NCBI GenBank assembly: GCA_026120185.1
Contig: JANUWF010003375.1
Span: 1,781,236-1,845,235 of the forward strand
DNA: 64,000 nt
Origin: Voacanga thouarsii
Lineage: Eukaryota; Streptophyta; Magnoliopsida; Gentianales; Apocynaceae
Direction: 5' to 3'
This document shows, in pieces, positions 21,806 to 33,589 of this stretch. Made by a program: the position numbers and the translations under genes. Below the pieces are notes generated by a model. The model was given only the letters and a program-made list of their open reading frames with translations, made no database searches and was not told where the DNA came from. How positions within the stretch are numbered: position 1 is the stretch's first letter; each line of letters starts with the position of its first letter.

Positions 21806-24800
21806 CTATTGATAGAGAAGCTTAGATCTCTCGGGTTTGCAATAGATCATGACTTAAGTGTTGACTTAATTCTACAATCTTTGCCTAATAGTTTCTCACA
21901 ATTTGTGATTAACTATTAGATGAACAAGATTGAGTCCAACATTCCTGAGTTGATTAATCTTCTCAAAACTGTGGAGTCCTCCATGAAGAAGGATTCCAAT
22001 GTAATTTTAATGGTAGAATCTTCCTCTTCTAAGAAGAAAGTTCAAAAGAATAAGAAGAAGGCTCCCATAAAGCTTAAAGGTGGTGTGCACAAGAAGAACT
22101 CAGCTACCAAGGGCCTATGCCATCATTGTAGAAAGATGGGCCACTGGAGGCGCAACTGCAAAGCCTACTTGGAGACTATTAAGGATAAGAAGCAAAAAGA
22201 GAAGCTTACAAGCATTTCTACTTCTTCTCCAGGTGTGTTTATGATTGAGATAAATATTGTCTTTAGAAATGAGATATGGGTATTAGATACCGAATGTGGA
22301 TCTCATTTGTACAATAACTTACAGGGACTAAAGAGCAGTAAAAGGCTAGAGAAAGGCGATGTGGACCTGCGTACTGTAAATGGAGCAAAGGTTGATGCAC
22401 TTGCTGTGGGGACATACGAGCTGAACCTGCCTTCGGGATTAATTCTAGAACTGCAAAACTATTATTTTGTACCAGTTTTAATGAAAAACATTATCTCAAT
22501 TGCGTGTTTAGACTTATATGGATTTCATTTTATATTTAAGAATAATGTTGTTCTTTTTCATTGAATGATATTCATTATGGTTTTGCAACTCTGGTTAATG
22601 GTTTATATGTTCTAGACTTAGATAATCAAATTCTCAATATAAATAATAAAAAACCTAAAATAGATAACTCTAACACCTTTTACTTATGGCATTGTCGTTT
22701 GGGCCATGTAAACAAAAATCGTGTTTCTAAATTACACAAGCTTAGTGACTTAGGGTCATTTGATTATGAATTATATGGCACATGCGAGTCTTGTTTACTA
22801 GGTAAAATGACTAAAACTCCTTTTCTAGGAAAAGGAGAATGGGCCAAGGAGTTATTAGAACTCATACATTCTAATGTATGTGGCCCAATGTCAATACAAG
22901 CAAGAGGAGGTTATAGTTATTTCATAACCTTTATCGATGATTTTTCATGATACGGGTATTTGTATTTAATGAAATACAAATCTGGGGCCTTTGAAAGGTT
23001 CAGCGACTTCAAGAATGAAATAGAGAAACAACTTGGCAAAAGTATAAAGACTCTAAGATCTGGTCGAAGAGGAGAATACTTGAGCCAAGAGTTTCTGAGT
23101 TATCTGAGAGATAATGGGATATTATCTCAATGGACTCCACCACATACATCTCAACATAACGGTGTATCTGAGAGAAGGAATCGAACCCTTTTAGACATGG
23201 TACAGACCATGATGGCTTTTGCAGACCTGCCAAAATCGTTTTTGGGGGTATGCACTAGAGACTTCTGTTTATATACTAAACAGAGTTTCGACAAAATCGG
23301 TTGATACTACCCCATTTGAGATGTTCTTTGGTAAGAAACCAAAGTTATCTCACTTGCGAGTATAGGGTTGTCCTGCCTTTATCAAAAGGCCCCAGTTAGA
23401 CAAACTTGATAGTAAGTCTAACAAGTGTTTGTTTTTAGGATATCCGAAAGAATCATTCAGATATTACTTTTACCTACCCTCCGAAAACAAATTGTTTGTT
23501 TTGAAGTATGTCGTCTTCTTAGAGAAGGAGCACATGTTCAAAGGGGACAGTGGGAGTAAGATTGAACTTAGTGAAGTTCATGAAGATCAAAGAAATAAGG
23601 ATCAACTGTCTAACCCCACATCTATTGAGAGAATAGATGAACCTTCTAATACACAAGAACCTTGTAGATCTAGTAGGATACGTGTGGCACCTGAGAGATA
23701 TGGATTTCTCATTAATGACCACAATGATGTATTGCTCATAGATGAAGATGAGCCTACTAACTATAAGGATGTTCTGAACAGTTCAGAATCTGGCAAATGG
23801 CTTGAGGCCATGAAGTCAGAGATGGATTCCATGTACGACAACTAAGTATGGACTTTGGTTGATCTACCCAAAGGAATTAAACCTATTGGGTGCAAGTGGA
23901 TCTTCAAGAAGAAAACGGACATGGATGGTAACTTAGTTACCTATACAGCACGACTAGTGGCGAAGGGTAGTCAACAACATGGTATTGACTATGATGAAAC
24001 CTTCTTGCCAGTAGCCATGTTGATCCATCAAGATACTCCTAGCCATTGCTGCTTATCATGATTATGAGATTTGGCAAATGGATGTGAAAACGGCTTTTCT
24101 AAATGGAAATCTGACTGAGCAAGTGTATATGACATAACTTGAGGATTTCATATCCAATGATAGCACAAAGGTGTGCAAGCTGCAAATGTCCATTTATGGA
24201 CTTAAGTAAGCTTCTAGGAGTTGGAATATTCGTTTTGATGAAACAATCAAAGAGTTTGGTTTCATTTAAAACATGGATGAGCCTTGTGTATACAAGAAGG
24301 TTAGTGGGAGTGTAATCGTTTTCTTATTGCTTTATGTAGATGACATATTGCTAATGGGAAACGATATACCTATCTTGCAAATGGTTAAAGTTTGGTTGTC
24401 CAAACAATTCTCCATGAAAGACCTTGGAAAAGCGACCTATATTCTCGGAATAAGGATCTATAGAGATAGATCCAAAAGGTTGCTAGGTCTTTCGCAGTCT
24501 ACATATATAAATAAAGTGCTAAAGAGGTTTAGCATGGATCAATCCAAAAAGGAATTCTTACCCATGTCACATGGTGTAAGCCTTTCAAAGTCGATGTCTC
24601 CCAAGACATAAGTTGAAAGGGATCACATGACTAAGATTCCATATGCCTTAGCAGTTGGGTCTATCATGTATGCTATAATATGTACTAGGCCCAATGTATC
24701 TTGTGCTCCCAGTTTGATGAGTAGATACCAATCTGTCCTTGGTGAGGGTCATTGGGCGACTGTAAAGAAAATCCTTAAGTACTTACGAAGGACTAAGGAT

Positions 24801-25129
24801 ATGTTCTTAGTATATGGAGAAGGTGAATAAACGGGTATACTGATGCTAGTTTTCAATCTGACAAAGATGATTTCAAATCACAATCTGACAACGTGTTTAC
24901 GTTGTGCGGAGGGACAATAGGTTTGAAAAGTTCTAAACAAGAGACTATTACCGACTCTACGATAGAAGTTGAGTACATGGCTGCTTTTGAAGCAGCTAAG
25001 GAAATAAAGATAGAGAGAGTTCTCAAGGATGAGAACATAGCTAACTTGCTTACAAAAGCACTATCCCAAAAGAAACATGATTGTCATGATGAGTCATTCG
25101 GTATTAGATACATGAATGATTGGCTTTAG
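21806..25129 (+). pseudogene. Cop3a gag-pol, broken
   Basis: Gag from about 21806 (LPNSFSQFVINY, then a stop) carries an intact CCHC knuckle CHHCRKMGHWRRNC (about 22117-22158). Protease at 22240-22560 has the motif LDTECGSH, so the usual Asp-Thr-Gly triad is Asp-Thr-Glu. Integrase (22561-23850) has the HHCC region (HCRLGHVNKNRVSKLH), LIHSNVCGPM where the first catalytic Asp is Asn, and the HTSQHNGVSERRNRT block. Reverse transcriptase (23855-24611) keeps YVDD at 24333-24344. RNase H (24627-25129) has an internal deletion joining EAAKE to IKIERVLKDENIAN. Stops at 22562, 22948 and elsewhere, plus frameshifts, divide it. It is dead but domain order is complete. Confidence 0.88.
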
Positions 25130-25143
25130 TGCAAGTGGGAGTT
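25130..25143 (+). promoter_or_regulatory. Cop3a polypurine tract
   Basis: GTGCAAGTGGGAGTT precedes the LTR start TGTTAGTG. The same motif precedes the LTR in Cop3b (28530-28544) and, on the - strand, Cop3d. Confidence 0.75.
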
Positions 25144-26881
25144 TGTTAGTGTTATGCTCTAGAGGTAATCACTTGTTCATTGTATATGACGCATTTTATT
25201 TTAATAAAATGCATTATTTATCTTACAGTTTCTTTTGTTTACTTTTAAGTAATATAACTATTCGATAAAGTCCCTACTACAACAATGTGTTAAGGAAATC
25301 ATGATAGAGATCATAATATAAGATTCCTACTACACTGTATAGTGTTAGTACTTAAATAGTCCCTAGTCGTAGTATCAATGAGACAGAATATCATTAATGT
25401 GTTAAGAATAGCACGTGTTAGACTTCCTGATTTGATCAGGCGGTGATTTTTATATCCGTGAGTATTGAGATACTCAAAGTTAACACATTGATACTTGTTA
25501 ATGGAACAAGTTCATTGGATGACCTAACTTTGAGATAATCACATGGATAACTATTTAGTGCCAGTGATATAATCTCAATATAGCAAACGTGCAAGTATCC
25601 TTAGACTTGAAATCTCCAAGGTACTTTGTTTGTTGAGCTTTGTACTTTGATTCCAATCTCCGGAGCTCAATCGAGGACCACCTATGGGATGGATATTGGG
25701 TACATTGTGAGGTAAACGAAAGTAGTTAAGAGTGTCAATAAAGGATTCACCACTCCAAATAGTAGGGGCGAATATCTCACGGCCACTTGTAGGAATTACT
25801 ACTCGAGAAGTCCTTGGCCAAGGCAATTGTGTATTGGAAATAGTTCCAATTGATACACATCTAGAGTAGTGGTCTCTTGGCACAAGTATTATTGTATTCG
25901 GGTTAGAATTAATTCTGGAGGGAGTTGGCACTAATTCCGTACTCCAAACCGAATGAGATATTGTATGGTGAAAGGAGTTAATTGCACTGAAGTTTGTTAT
26001 TGAAGGGTTCATGTCAAACTACTTGACTTCCTGGACTCTTGGGTGGTCATGATATATTGCTAGATACCGCTCATGATATGGGAATATGGGTTTATTAATT
26101 AATTAATTAATAAACCAATCCTGATTAGAATTAATAGGATTAATTCTAATTAATTATGGATTATTAATCTCAAAAATGTTTGGATTAATTCATGGTCTTT
26201 ACCAATTGACTGGGAAACCTAATAGGTCACACACAATAGAGGATTATATACTCAAGATGTTATTGGATAACACAGTGGGGTTAATTGAGAGAAAGAGAAG
26301 TTGTTGTGGACAAAGTATAATTAGTTATAATTTGTGATCCAAATTGTAATTGTGAGAACTTGATATTTCTAATTACAATTAGGGAATTCTAACTGTTTTA
26401 GAATTCTGGCATGGAGGATTTTTCAGTAAGTATTTCGTGTAACATATAGAAGAGACACGAAACCCTAGCTAACACACAACATACGAAATCTCCAACCCTA
26501 GACACACAACCAACGTTCTTCTCTCTTTTTCTCGTCTTGCTGAAAATGTGAAACAGTCCTAGCCGCCACTTTTTTCTACTAGCACAGGAAATTTTGGTGC
26601 TTGAGTATTCCTCTGTGTGGATTACTGTTAGAGATAATCACACACTGTGATTATAGTGGTTAGACGTTCTACTCTCGTGAAGTTGGATGTAGAGGATTGC
26701 TGGATCGCGCCTCAACTTGAAGAAGAAATTTTTGTTCTTCGGACGATCAAACAAAGGTAAAAAGCAGCTACCTTTTATTATCTTTATGTCTTGTTTTTCA
26801 CACATAGGCATGTCCTGGGATGGTATTTCATTTTATTTTCCGCTGCGCTGTATAGGATACGAGCTTGAGATATACCCAACA
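25144..26881 (+). repeat. Cop3a 3' LTR
   Basis: Starts TGTTAGTGTTATGC and ends ATACCCAACA; 1738 bp. It aligns over its length with the LTRs at 28545-30282 and 31878-33584 and, reversed, at 58844-60618. Open frames in it on either strand are not conserved between the copies. Confidence 0.88.
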
Positions 26882-28544
26882 ATCTCATTTGAGAGTATGG
26901 GGTTGCCATACCTTTATCAAAAGGCAATGGTCAGACAAACTTAATAGTAAGTCCGACAAGTGTTTATTTGTGAGATATCCGAAAGAATCTTTCAAGTGTG
27001 TTTGTTTCGAAGCATACTGTTTTCTTAGAGAAAGAGCACATGCTCAAAAGGGATAGTGGGAGTAAAATTGAACTTAGTGAAGTTCAAGAAGAACAAACAA
27101 ACAAAAATCATCATCTGATCCCACATCTATTAAAAGAATCGATGAACCTTCTACTACACAAGATCCTCGTAGGTCGAGTAAGATAAGTGTGACACTTGAG
27201 AGATATGGATTTCTCATAAGTGACCACAATGACGAATTGCTTATAAATAAAAATGAACTTACTATTTACAAGGAAGTACTGAATAGTTCAGAATTTGACA
27301 AACGACTTTCCTAAATGAAAATCTGACTGAGGAAGTGTATATGACACAACCTGAAGGTTTCACATCTAATGATAGCACAAAAGTGTGTAAGCTACAAAGA
27401 TCCATTTATGGACTTAAGCATGCTTCTAGGAGTTGGAACATCAATTTTGATGAAACAATCAAAGAGTTTGGTTTCATTCAAAATATGGATGAGCCTTGTG
27501 TGAACAAGAAGGTTAGTAGGAGCGCAATCGTTTTCTTATTGCTTTATGTAGATGACATATTGCTAATAGGAATTGATGTACTTGTTCTTCAATCAGTTAA
27601 AGTTTCGTTGTTTAAGAAATTCTCCATGAAAGACCTTGGAGAAGCAACCTATATTCTTGGAATTAAGATCTATAGAGATAGGTCAAACAGGTTGTTAGGT
27701 CTTTCACAGTCTACATACATAGATAAAGTGCTAAAGAAGTTTAGCATGGATCAATCTAAATAGGGATTCTTACCCATGTCCCATGGAATAAGCCTTTCAA
27801 AGTCGATGTCTCCCAAGACACAAGTTGAAAGGGATCACATGAGTAAGATTCCATATGCTTCGGCAGTTGGATCTATCATGTACGCTATAATATGTACGGG
27901 GCTTGATGTGTCTTGTTCTCTTAGTTTGATGAACAGATACCAATCTAACCCTAGTGAGGGTTATTAGGTGACTGTAAAGAGCATATTTAAGTACTTGCGA
28001 AGGACTAATGATGTGTTCTTAGTATATGGAAAGAGTGATTTGAAAGTAAACGGGTATACTGATGCCAGTTTTCAATTTGACAAAAATAATTTCAAATTAC
28101 AATTTGGCTATGTGTTTATGTTGTGCAGAGGAGCAATAAGTTAGAAGAGTTCCAAATAAGAGACTATTGTCGACTCTATGATTGAAGTTGAGTACATAGC
28201 CACTTTTGAAGCAGCTAAGGAAGTTGTTTGGATCAAGAAGTTTAGGATAGAATTAGGTGTGGTCCCTAGCGTTGATGGTCCAATATCCTTGTATTGTGAC
28301 AACAACGGAACCATTGCACACGCAAAGAAACCACGGTCTCACTAACGATCCAAGTACGTACTATAACGCTATCACCTAATCTGGGAGATCATAGATAGGA
28401 ATGATGTAATGATAGAGAGAGTTCCCACAAATAAGAACATAGCTAACCCGCTTACAAATGCACTATCCTAGAAGAAACATGATAGATATGTTGAGTCATT
28501 CGGTATTAGATACAAAATGATTGGCTCTGGTGCAAGTGGGAATT
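26882..28544 (+). pseudogene. Cop3b pol: integrase end, RT and RNase H, broken
   Basis: Integrase C-terminus at 26882-27060 (SDKCLFVRYPKESF); linker at 27060-27300. Near 27300 an internal deletion removes about the first 110 codons of reverse transcriptase: the sequence jumps from the NSSEF block that precedes RT to the FLNENLTEEVYMTQPEGF block inside RT. The rest of RT (27335-27763) reads well and keeps the catalytic YVDD at 27545-27556. RNase H (27776-28470) is nearly full length with SLYCDNNGTIAHAK but has several stops. The piece deleted from Cop3a RNase H is present here, so the two copies decayed independently. Confidence 0.85.
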
Positions 28545-30282
28545 TGTTAGTGTTGTGTCCTAGAGGCATTCACTTGTACTTTATATATGACACATTTATT
28601 TTATAATACAAGGCATTATCTTTTAGTTTGTCTTCTTTACTTTCATGTAAAATAACTGTTAGATAAAGTCCCTAGTACAACACTGTGTTAAGAAAATCAT
28701 GATAGAGATCATGATGTAAGATTCCTACTACACTGTATTATGTTAGTACTTAAATAATCCATAGCCGTAGTATTAATGAGATAGGATATCATTAATGCGT
28801 TAAGACTAGCACATGTTAGACTTCCTTATCTAATCAGGCGATGGTTCTCACATCCGTGAGTATTGTGATACTCAAAGTTAACACGTGGACGCTTGTTAAT
28901 AGAACAAGTACATTGGATGACCTAGCTATGAGATAATCATATGGATAACTATTTAGTGCCAGTGATAGAATCTCGCTATAGCAAACGTGTAAGTATCCTT
29001 AGACTTGAGATCTCTAAGGTATTTTGTTTGTAGAGTATTGTACTTTGATTCCAATCTCTAGAGCCAGATCAATGGTCGCCTATGAGATGGATATTGGGTA
29101 CAATGTGAGGTAAATGAAAGTAGTTGAGAGGGTCAATAAAGGATTTACCATTCCTAATAGTAGGGGTGAATATCTTACGGCCGCTTGTTAGAATTACTAC
29201 TCGTGAAATCCTTGGCCAACGTGATTGTGTATTGAAAATAGTTCAAATTGATATATAGGAGTGGATTCCTAGTGCAAGTATTATTATATTCGGGCCAGAA
29301 TTAATTTATATTCTGGAGGAAGTTGGCACTATTTATGTACTCTAAATCGAATGAGATATTGTATGGTGAAAGGAATTTATTGCACTATAATTTGTTATTG
29401 AAGGGTTCATGTCAAGCCACTTGACTTTCTGGACTGTTGGGTGGTTATGATGTGTTGCTAGATACCGCTCATGATCTGCTGAATAGGGGTTTATGAATTG
29501 ATGAGTTAATAAACTAATCATGATAATAATTAATAAGTTGATTCTAAATTATTAAGGATTATTAATCTTAAAGACATTTGGATTAATTCATATTCGCTAC
29601 CAATAGACCTGAAAACCTAATAGGTCACATATAATAGAGGATTAAGTACTCAAGATGTTATTTGATAATATTATGGGGTTAATTGTGAGAAGAAAAAGTT
29701 ATTATGGTCAAATTATAATTAGTTATAATTTTGGGCCAAATTGTGATTGCTAAAACTTATGGGTTTTAATTACAATTTGTGAATTCTAATTTGATTAGAA
29801 TTCATAGAAATGTGTGTTTGTGCATTTTTTCGGGGATTACTCTGGAATGGATGCCGATTAAATTTTGAATATAGTAGGGAGAGAATGGTTCTCTTGGTAA
29901 CAATAAAAACTAGAACACACACAACATTCTTCTCTCTCTCATTTTCTTCTGTTCTTAGAAAACAAACCCTACCCGCCTTCACGTTCTCTGCTAGCACAGA
30001 AAACATTTAATTTCTTGAGCCTTCTTTCGTGTGGACACTACTAGAGGGAGTTCTACACTTGGACTCCAGTAGCGAAGATGTTGTTCTCTGGTCATCCAAT
30101 TGGAATCATGAGGGTTGTGCTGGATCGCGCCTTCAGCAGTCGAATTTTTTTGGAACGACAGAGACATTCGTTAAGGTATTATATTTATCTATCTTTTGAT
30201 CTATCTATTATACATACATGTAGTTCTCTTGGCTAGAATCCTTTTAATTCCGCTATGTAATGCATATGTAAGGGTTCCAACA
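28545..30282 (+). repeat. Cop3b 3' LTR
   Basis: Starts TGTTAGTGTTGTGTCC and ends GGGTTCCAACA; 1738 bp. It is more diverged from the Cop3a LTR than the Cop3c solo LTR is, by inspection. Confidence 0.85.
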
Positions 30283-31503
30283 TTCAAAACCTAAAGATAC
30301 ATGATGGAATACATTGAATAAGCATGAACTTGTATAATTCAACTTCGATGGCTTTAGTCATATCTATCTTTACACAAAAATTAGTGATATAATCTTGAGA
30401 AACTCCAATTTAAGATTTGAAGCTCAAATTTAAGAGACCTAATTCAAGACTAGAACCCTAGGTAAAATATCTTCCTTGGACCCAAAATCTAATGAACTAA
30501 GCCAACTAAATCAACACTAAACATCCCTAATCCATGAAGGATAAAAAACAAATGGGATGGAAAGATTTAGGCAACCAAATGAACTCTTAAAAGAACCCTA
30601 GATTAGCTAGGAATCTAAGACCCATTTTAGAAAGAACAATGATCTATCTTAAGAAGATTAGAGACTAGATTCTTAGGTTGGACTAAAGTCTAAGAGTAGT
30701 CTTGATTTATTTGGGAATCACCCAAGAGGAACACCCTCAAGAACTCTCTTTAGAGAGAATAAAAGATTTCTCTATTCAAAATATCAAAAGTTATGTTTAC
30801 AAAAGTTATAATGGCATATATATAGATGCCATGCCCTAAACTAATTGACAAATTAATCCTAACTATTAAATGGCCTCAATACAAGCTTTGAGCCCCTATT
30901 ACATGCCTTAAAAAAATAGGTTAAAACATAATAAAAGTCGTGAAAATTTAATTAAGAACAAAACAGAACAAAATACGAAAATTCGGTAAAACAGGGCATA
31001 GCTCGAATGGACTTGGCGCCAGGTGCTGGGTGGACCTGGCGCCAAATGTGTTCTAGACACAGAACTCTGCTCCAGTGAGGACCTGACGCCAGGTATGCTA
31101 GTGAACCTGGCACCAGGTGTGTTTTGGTCGCCATCCCTCATTTTGTTGCACTTCAAAACTTACTCTTTGGACCTCCATTCCATTTCTCTGTGTTTTCTTG
31201 ATCCTTCAAATGAAATGTTGGTCGACTTAAGCTCTTCTTAATACTTCTTTGGCCTTCAATCCTTATTTAAAGATTGGATTGATCCTTCACTTGGATTATT
31301 GCTTGTGTTGTGCGTCCTTTGGCACTTTCTTTACTATCCATCTTTTCACAATCTTCTTGGCCCTGGGTTTGTTGAATTTGTTACTTTGAAAATTCTCTTG
31401 AATTCTCTTGAATATAGTTCTTACCCATGGAACTATGAAGTGTGATTTTATCCTTCTTCCCCTTTCTTGAAAATAGCCTTCATGCTTAATTTAATTCCTA
31501 TCA
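30283..31503 (-). repeat. Gyp2 3' LTR (probable)
   Basis: On the - strand it starts TGATAGGAATT just after the purine tract AGAAGGGGGAGA (31504-31516). It contains a TATATATATG motif near 30815-30825 followed by an R-like region with repeated CTCTCT, and four copies of a CTGGCGCCAG-like motif at 31010-31115. Its far end at 30283 is cut by the Cop3b LTR, so no CA end or duplication can be checked. Confidence 0.6.
31010..31120. repeat. CCTGGCGCCAGG motif cluster
   Basis: Four imperfect copies of the palindromic motif (G/A)CCTGGCGCCAGGT occur in about 110 bp, spaced 20-40 bp. Related copies occur in an unrelated element at 46925-47060. Confidence 0.75.
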
Positions 31504-31519
31504 TCTCCCCCTTCTTGAA

Positions 31520-31877
31520 GTTGATTCGTCTTCAAATCAATACCTGCATTATAATTTACGCAAGACATTTTGTGTGAAGCTAAAACTTTTAGCCTTTGAT
31601 CCACACAAACTCCCTTGTTTTCTCTTTTCTAAACCCAAATTTTCATTTTCACCTTACTTCGCTCTTTTTCCTTCATTTTGTTATTTTTACCTCTCCAAAA
31701 CCAAGTTGGCACTCTTGTTTTATCTCCATGCTCTCTCGTTTGTTCTCTCTCCCCCTTGTTTTTGCTTGCATTTGGATCTCTAAACTCTCATTTTTGTTTT
31801 TTGATCTCCTCTCATTTTCTTTTCTCTCTTGCTCTTGTTTTTCCCTCTCTTTTTGTTCTCTTTTCTTTTTATCTTCC
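31520..31877 (-). pseudogene. Gyp2 polyprotein C-terminal part, Lys/Glu-rich
   Basis: On the - strand this pyrimidine-rich (+ strand) stretch encodes mostly Lys, Arg, Glu and Gln with several stops, then the block GIDLKTNQLQEGGDD before the stop and purine tract. The terminal block is common at the end of plant gypsy polyproteins. Lys/Glu-rich linkers of this sort normally follow the protease and precede reverse transcriptase, so the catalytic domains appear to have been deleted in between. Confidence 0.55.
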
Positions 31878-33584
31878 AGTTAGTGTTGTGCCCTAGAGGT
31901 AATCACTTGTACATTGTATATGACACATTTTATTTTAATAAAATGCATTATTTATCTTACAATTTCTTTTGTTTACTTTAAATAATATAACTGTTCGATA
32001 AAGTCCCTAGTACAAACTGTGTTAAGGAAATCATGATAGAGATCATGAAATGAGATTCCTACTACACTAGATGGTGTTAGTACTTAAATAGTCCCTAGTC
32101 ATAGTATTAATGAGACAGGATATCATTAATGTGTTAAGATTAGCATGTGTTAGACTTCCTGATTTGATTAGGCGGTGGTTCTCATAACCGTGAGTATTAA
32201 GATACTCAAAGTTAACACATGGATTCTTGTTAATGGAACAAGTTCATTGGATGACCTAACTTTGAGATAATCACATGGATAACTATTTAGTGCCAGTGAT
32301 ATAATCTCAATATAGCAAACGTGCAAGTATCATTAGACTTGAGATCTCCAAGGTACTTTGTTTGCTGAGCTTTGTACTTTGATTCCAATCTTCGGAGCTC
32401 GATCGAGGGCTGCCTATGGGATGGATATTAGGTACATTGTGAGGTAAACGAAAGTAGTTGAGAGTGTCAATAAAGGATTCACCACTCCTAATAGTAGGGG
32501 TAAATACCACTTGTAGGAATTACTACTCGAGAAGTCCTTGGCCAAGGCAATTGTGTATTGGAAATAGTTCCAATTGATACACATCTAAAGTAGTGGTCTC
32601 TTGGTACAAGTACTATTGTATTCGGGGTAGAATTAATTTTGGAGGGAGTTGGCACTAATTCCGTACTCCAAACCGAATGAGATATTGTATGGTAAAATGA
32701 GTTAATTGCACTGAAGTTTGTTATTGAAGGATTCATGTCAAGCCACTTGACTTTCTGGACTCTTGGGTGGTCATGATGTGTTGCTAGATACCGCTCATGA
32801 TATGGGAATATGGGTTTTTTAATGGATGAATTAATTAACCAATCCTGATTAGAATTTATAGGATTAATTCTAATTAATTATGGGTTATTAATCTCAAAGA
32901 CGTTTGGATTAATTCATGTCCGCTACCAATTGACTGTGAAACCTAATAGGTCACACATAATAGAGGAATCATATACTCAAGATGTTATTGGATAACATAG
33001 TGGGATTAATTGAGAGAAAGGGAAGTTGTTGTGGATAAATTTAATTAGTTATAATTTGTGATCCAATTGTAATTGTGAGAACTTGATGTTTCTAATTTTA
33101 ATTATAGAATTCTAATAGGATAGGAATTCTCAATTTTTGGTAGGGTTTTTTTGTGTTATATGATGATATGGCCGCCAACCCTAGCTGTGGGATTAACACA
33201 CGAAAAACACAGCCACAATCATCTTCTTTTCTCTCTCTCTCGTTTTGCTGAAAACGAAAACAGCCCTAGCTGCCTTCTTTTTCTGCTAGCACAAGAAACT
33301 TTGGTGCTTGAATATTTCTCTTGTGGATTACTGTTAGGGATAATCACACATTGTGATTATAGTGGTTAGACGTCTAACTCTCGTGAATTTTGCACAAGAG
33401 GATTGCTGGATCGCGCATCGAGTTGAAGAAGATCAATTTTGTTCTTCGGATGATCACCCAAAGGTAAAAGCTGTTATCTTTATTATCATTATGTCTTGTT
33501 TTCCACATATAGATGGGTCCTAAGAGGGTATCTCATTTTATTTTTCACTGCACCATATACGATACGAGTCTCAGATACCCAACA
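31878..33584 (+). repeat. Cop3c solo LTR
   Basis: A full-length Cop3 LTR (start TTAGTGTTGTGCCC with the terminal TG decayed to AG; end ATACCCAACA) with no internal region. It is flanked by CTTCC (31873-31877) and GTTCC (33585-33589), a 5-bp duplication with one mismatch. It splits the Gyp2 coding region. Confidence 0.85.
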
Positions 33585-33589
33585 GTTCC

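Larger units (their letters stand above)
21806..26881 (+). mobile_element. Cop3a: 5'-truncated Ty1/copia element with 3' LTR
   Basis: The element lacks a 5' LTR, primer-binding site and the start of gag; homology to the other copies begins near 21806. It then runs through gag, protease, integrase, reverse transcriptase and RNase H to a polypurine tract (25130-25143) and a complete 3' LTR (25144-26881). The LTR end abuts Cop3b integrase sequence directly. Confidence 0.88.
26882..30282 (+). mobile_element. Cop3b: truncated Ty1/copia element with 3' LTR
   Basis: It begins abruptly inside integrase, immediately after the Cop3a LTR, with SHLRVWG-type sequence, and runs through the integrase-RT linker, a deleted reverse transcriptase and RNase H to a polypurine tract and a complete 3' LTR. 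It has no 5' LTR or gag. Same family as Cop3a. Confidence 0.85.

Noticed and set aside
25575..26012. 145-codon open frame on the - strand
   Set aside because: It is antisense to the Cop3a LTR; a shortened form recurs in another LTR copy only because the LTR sequence is shared, and it is not a known protein.
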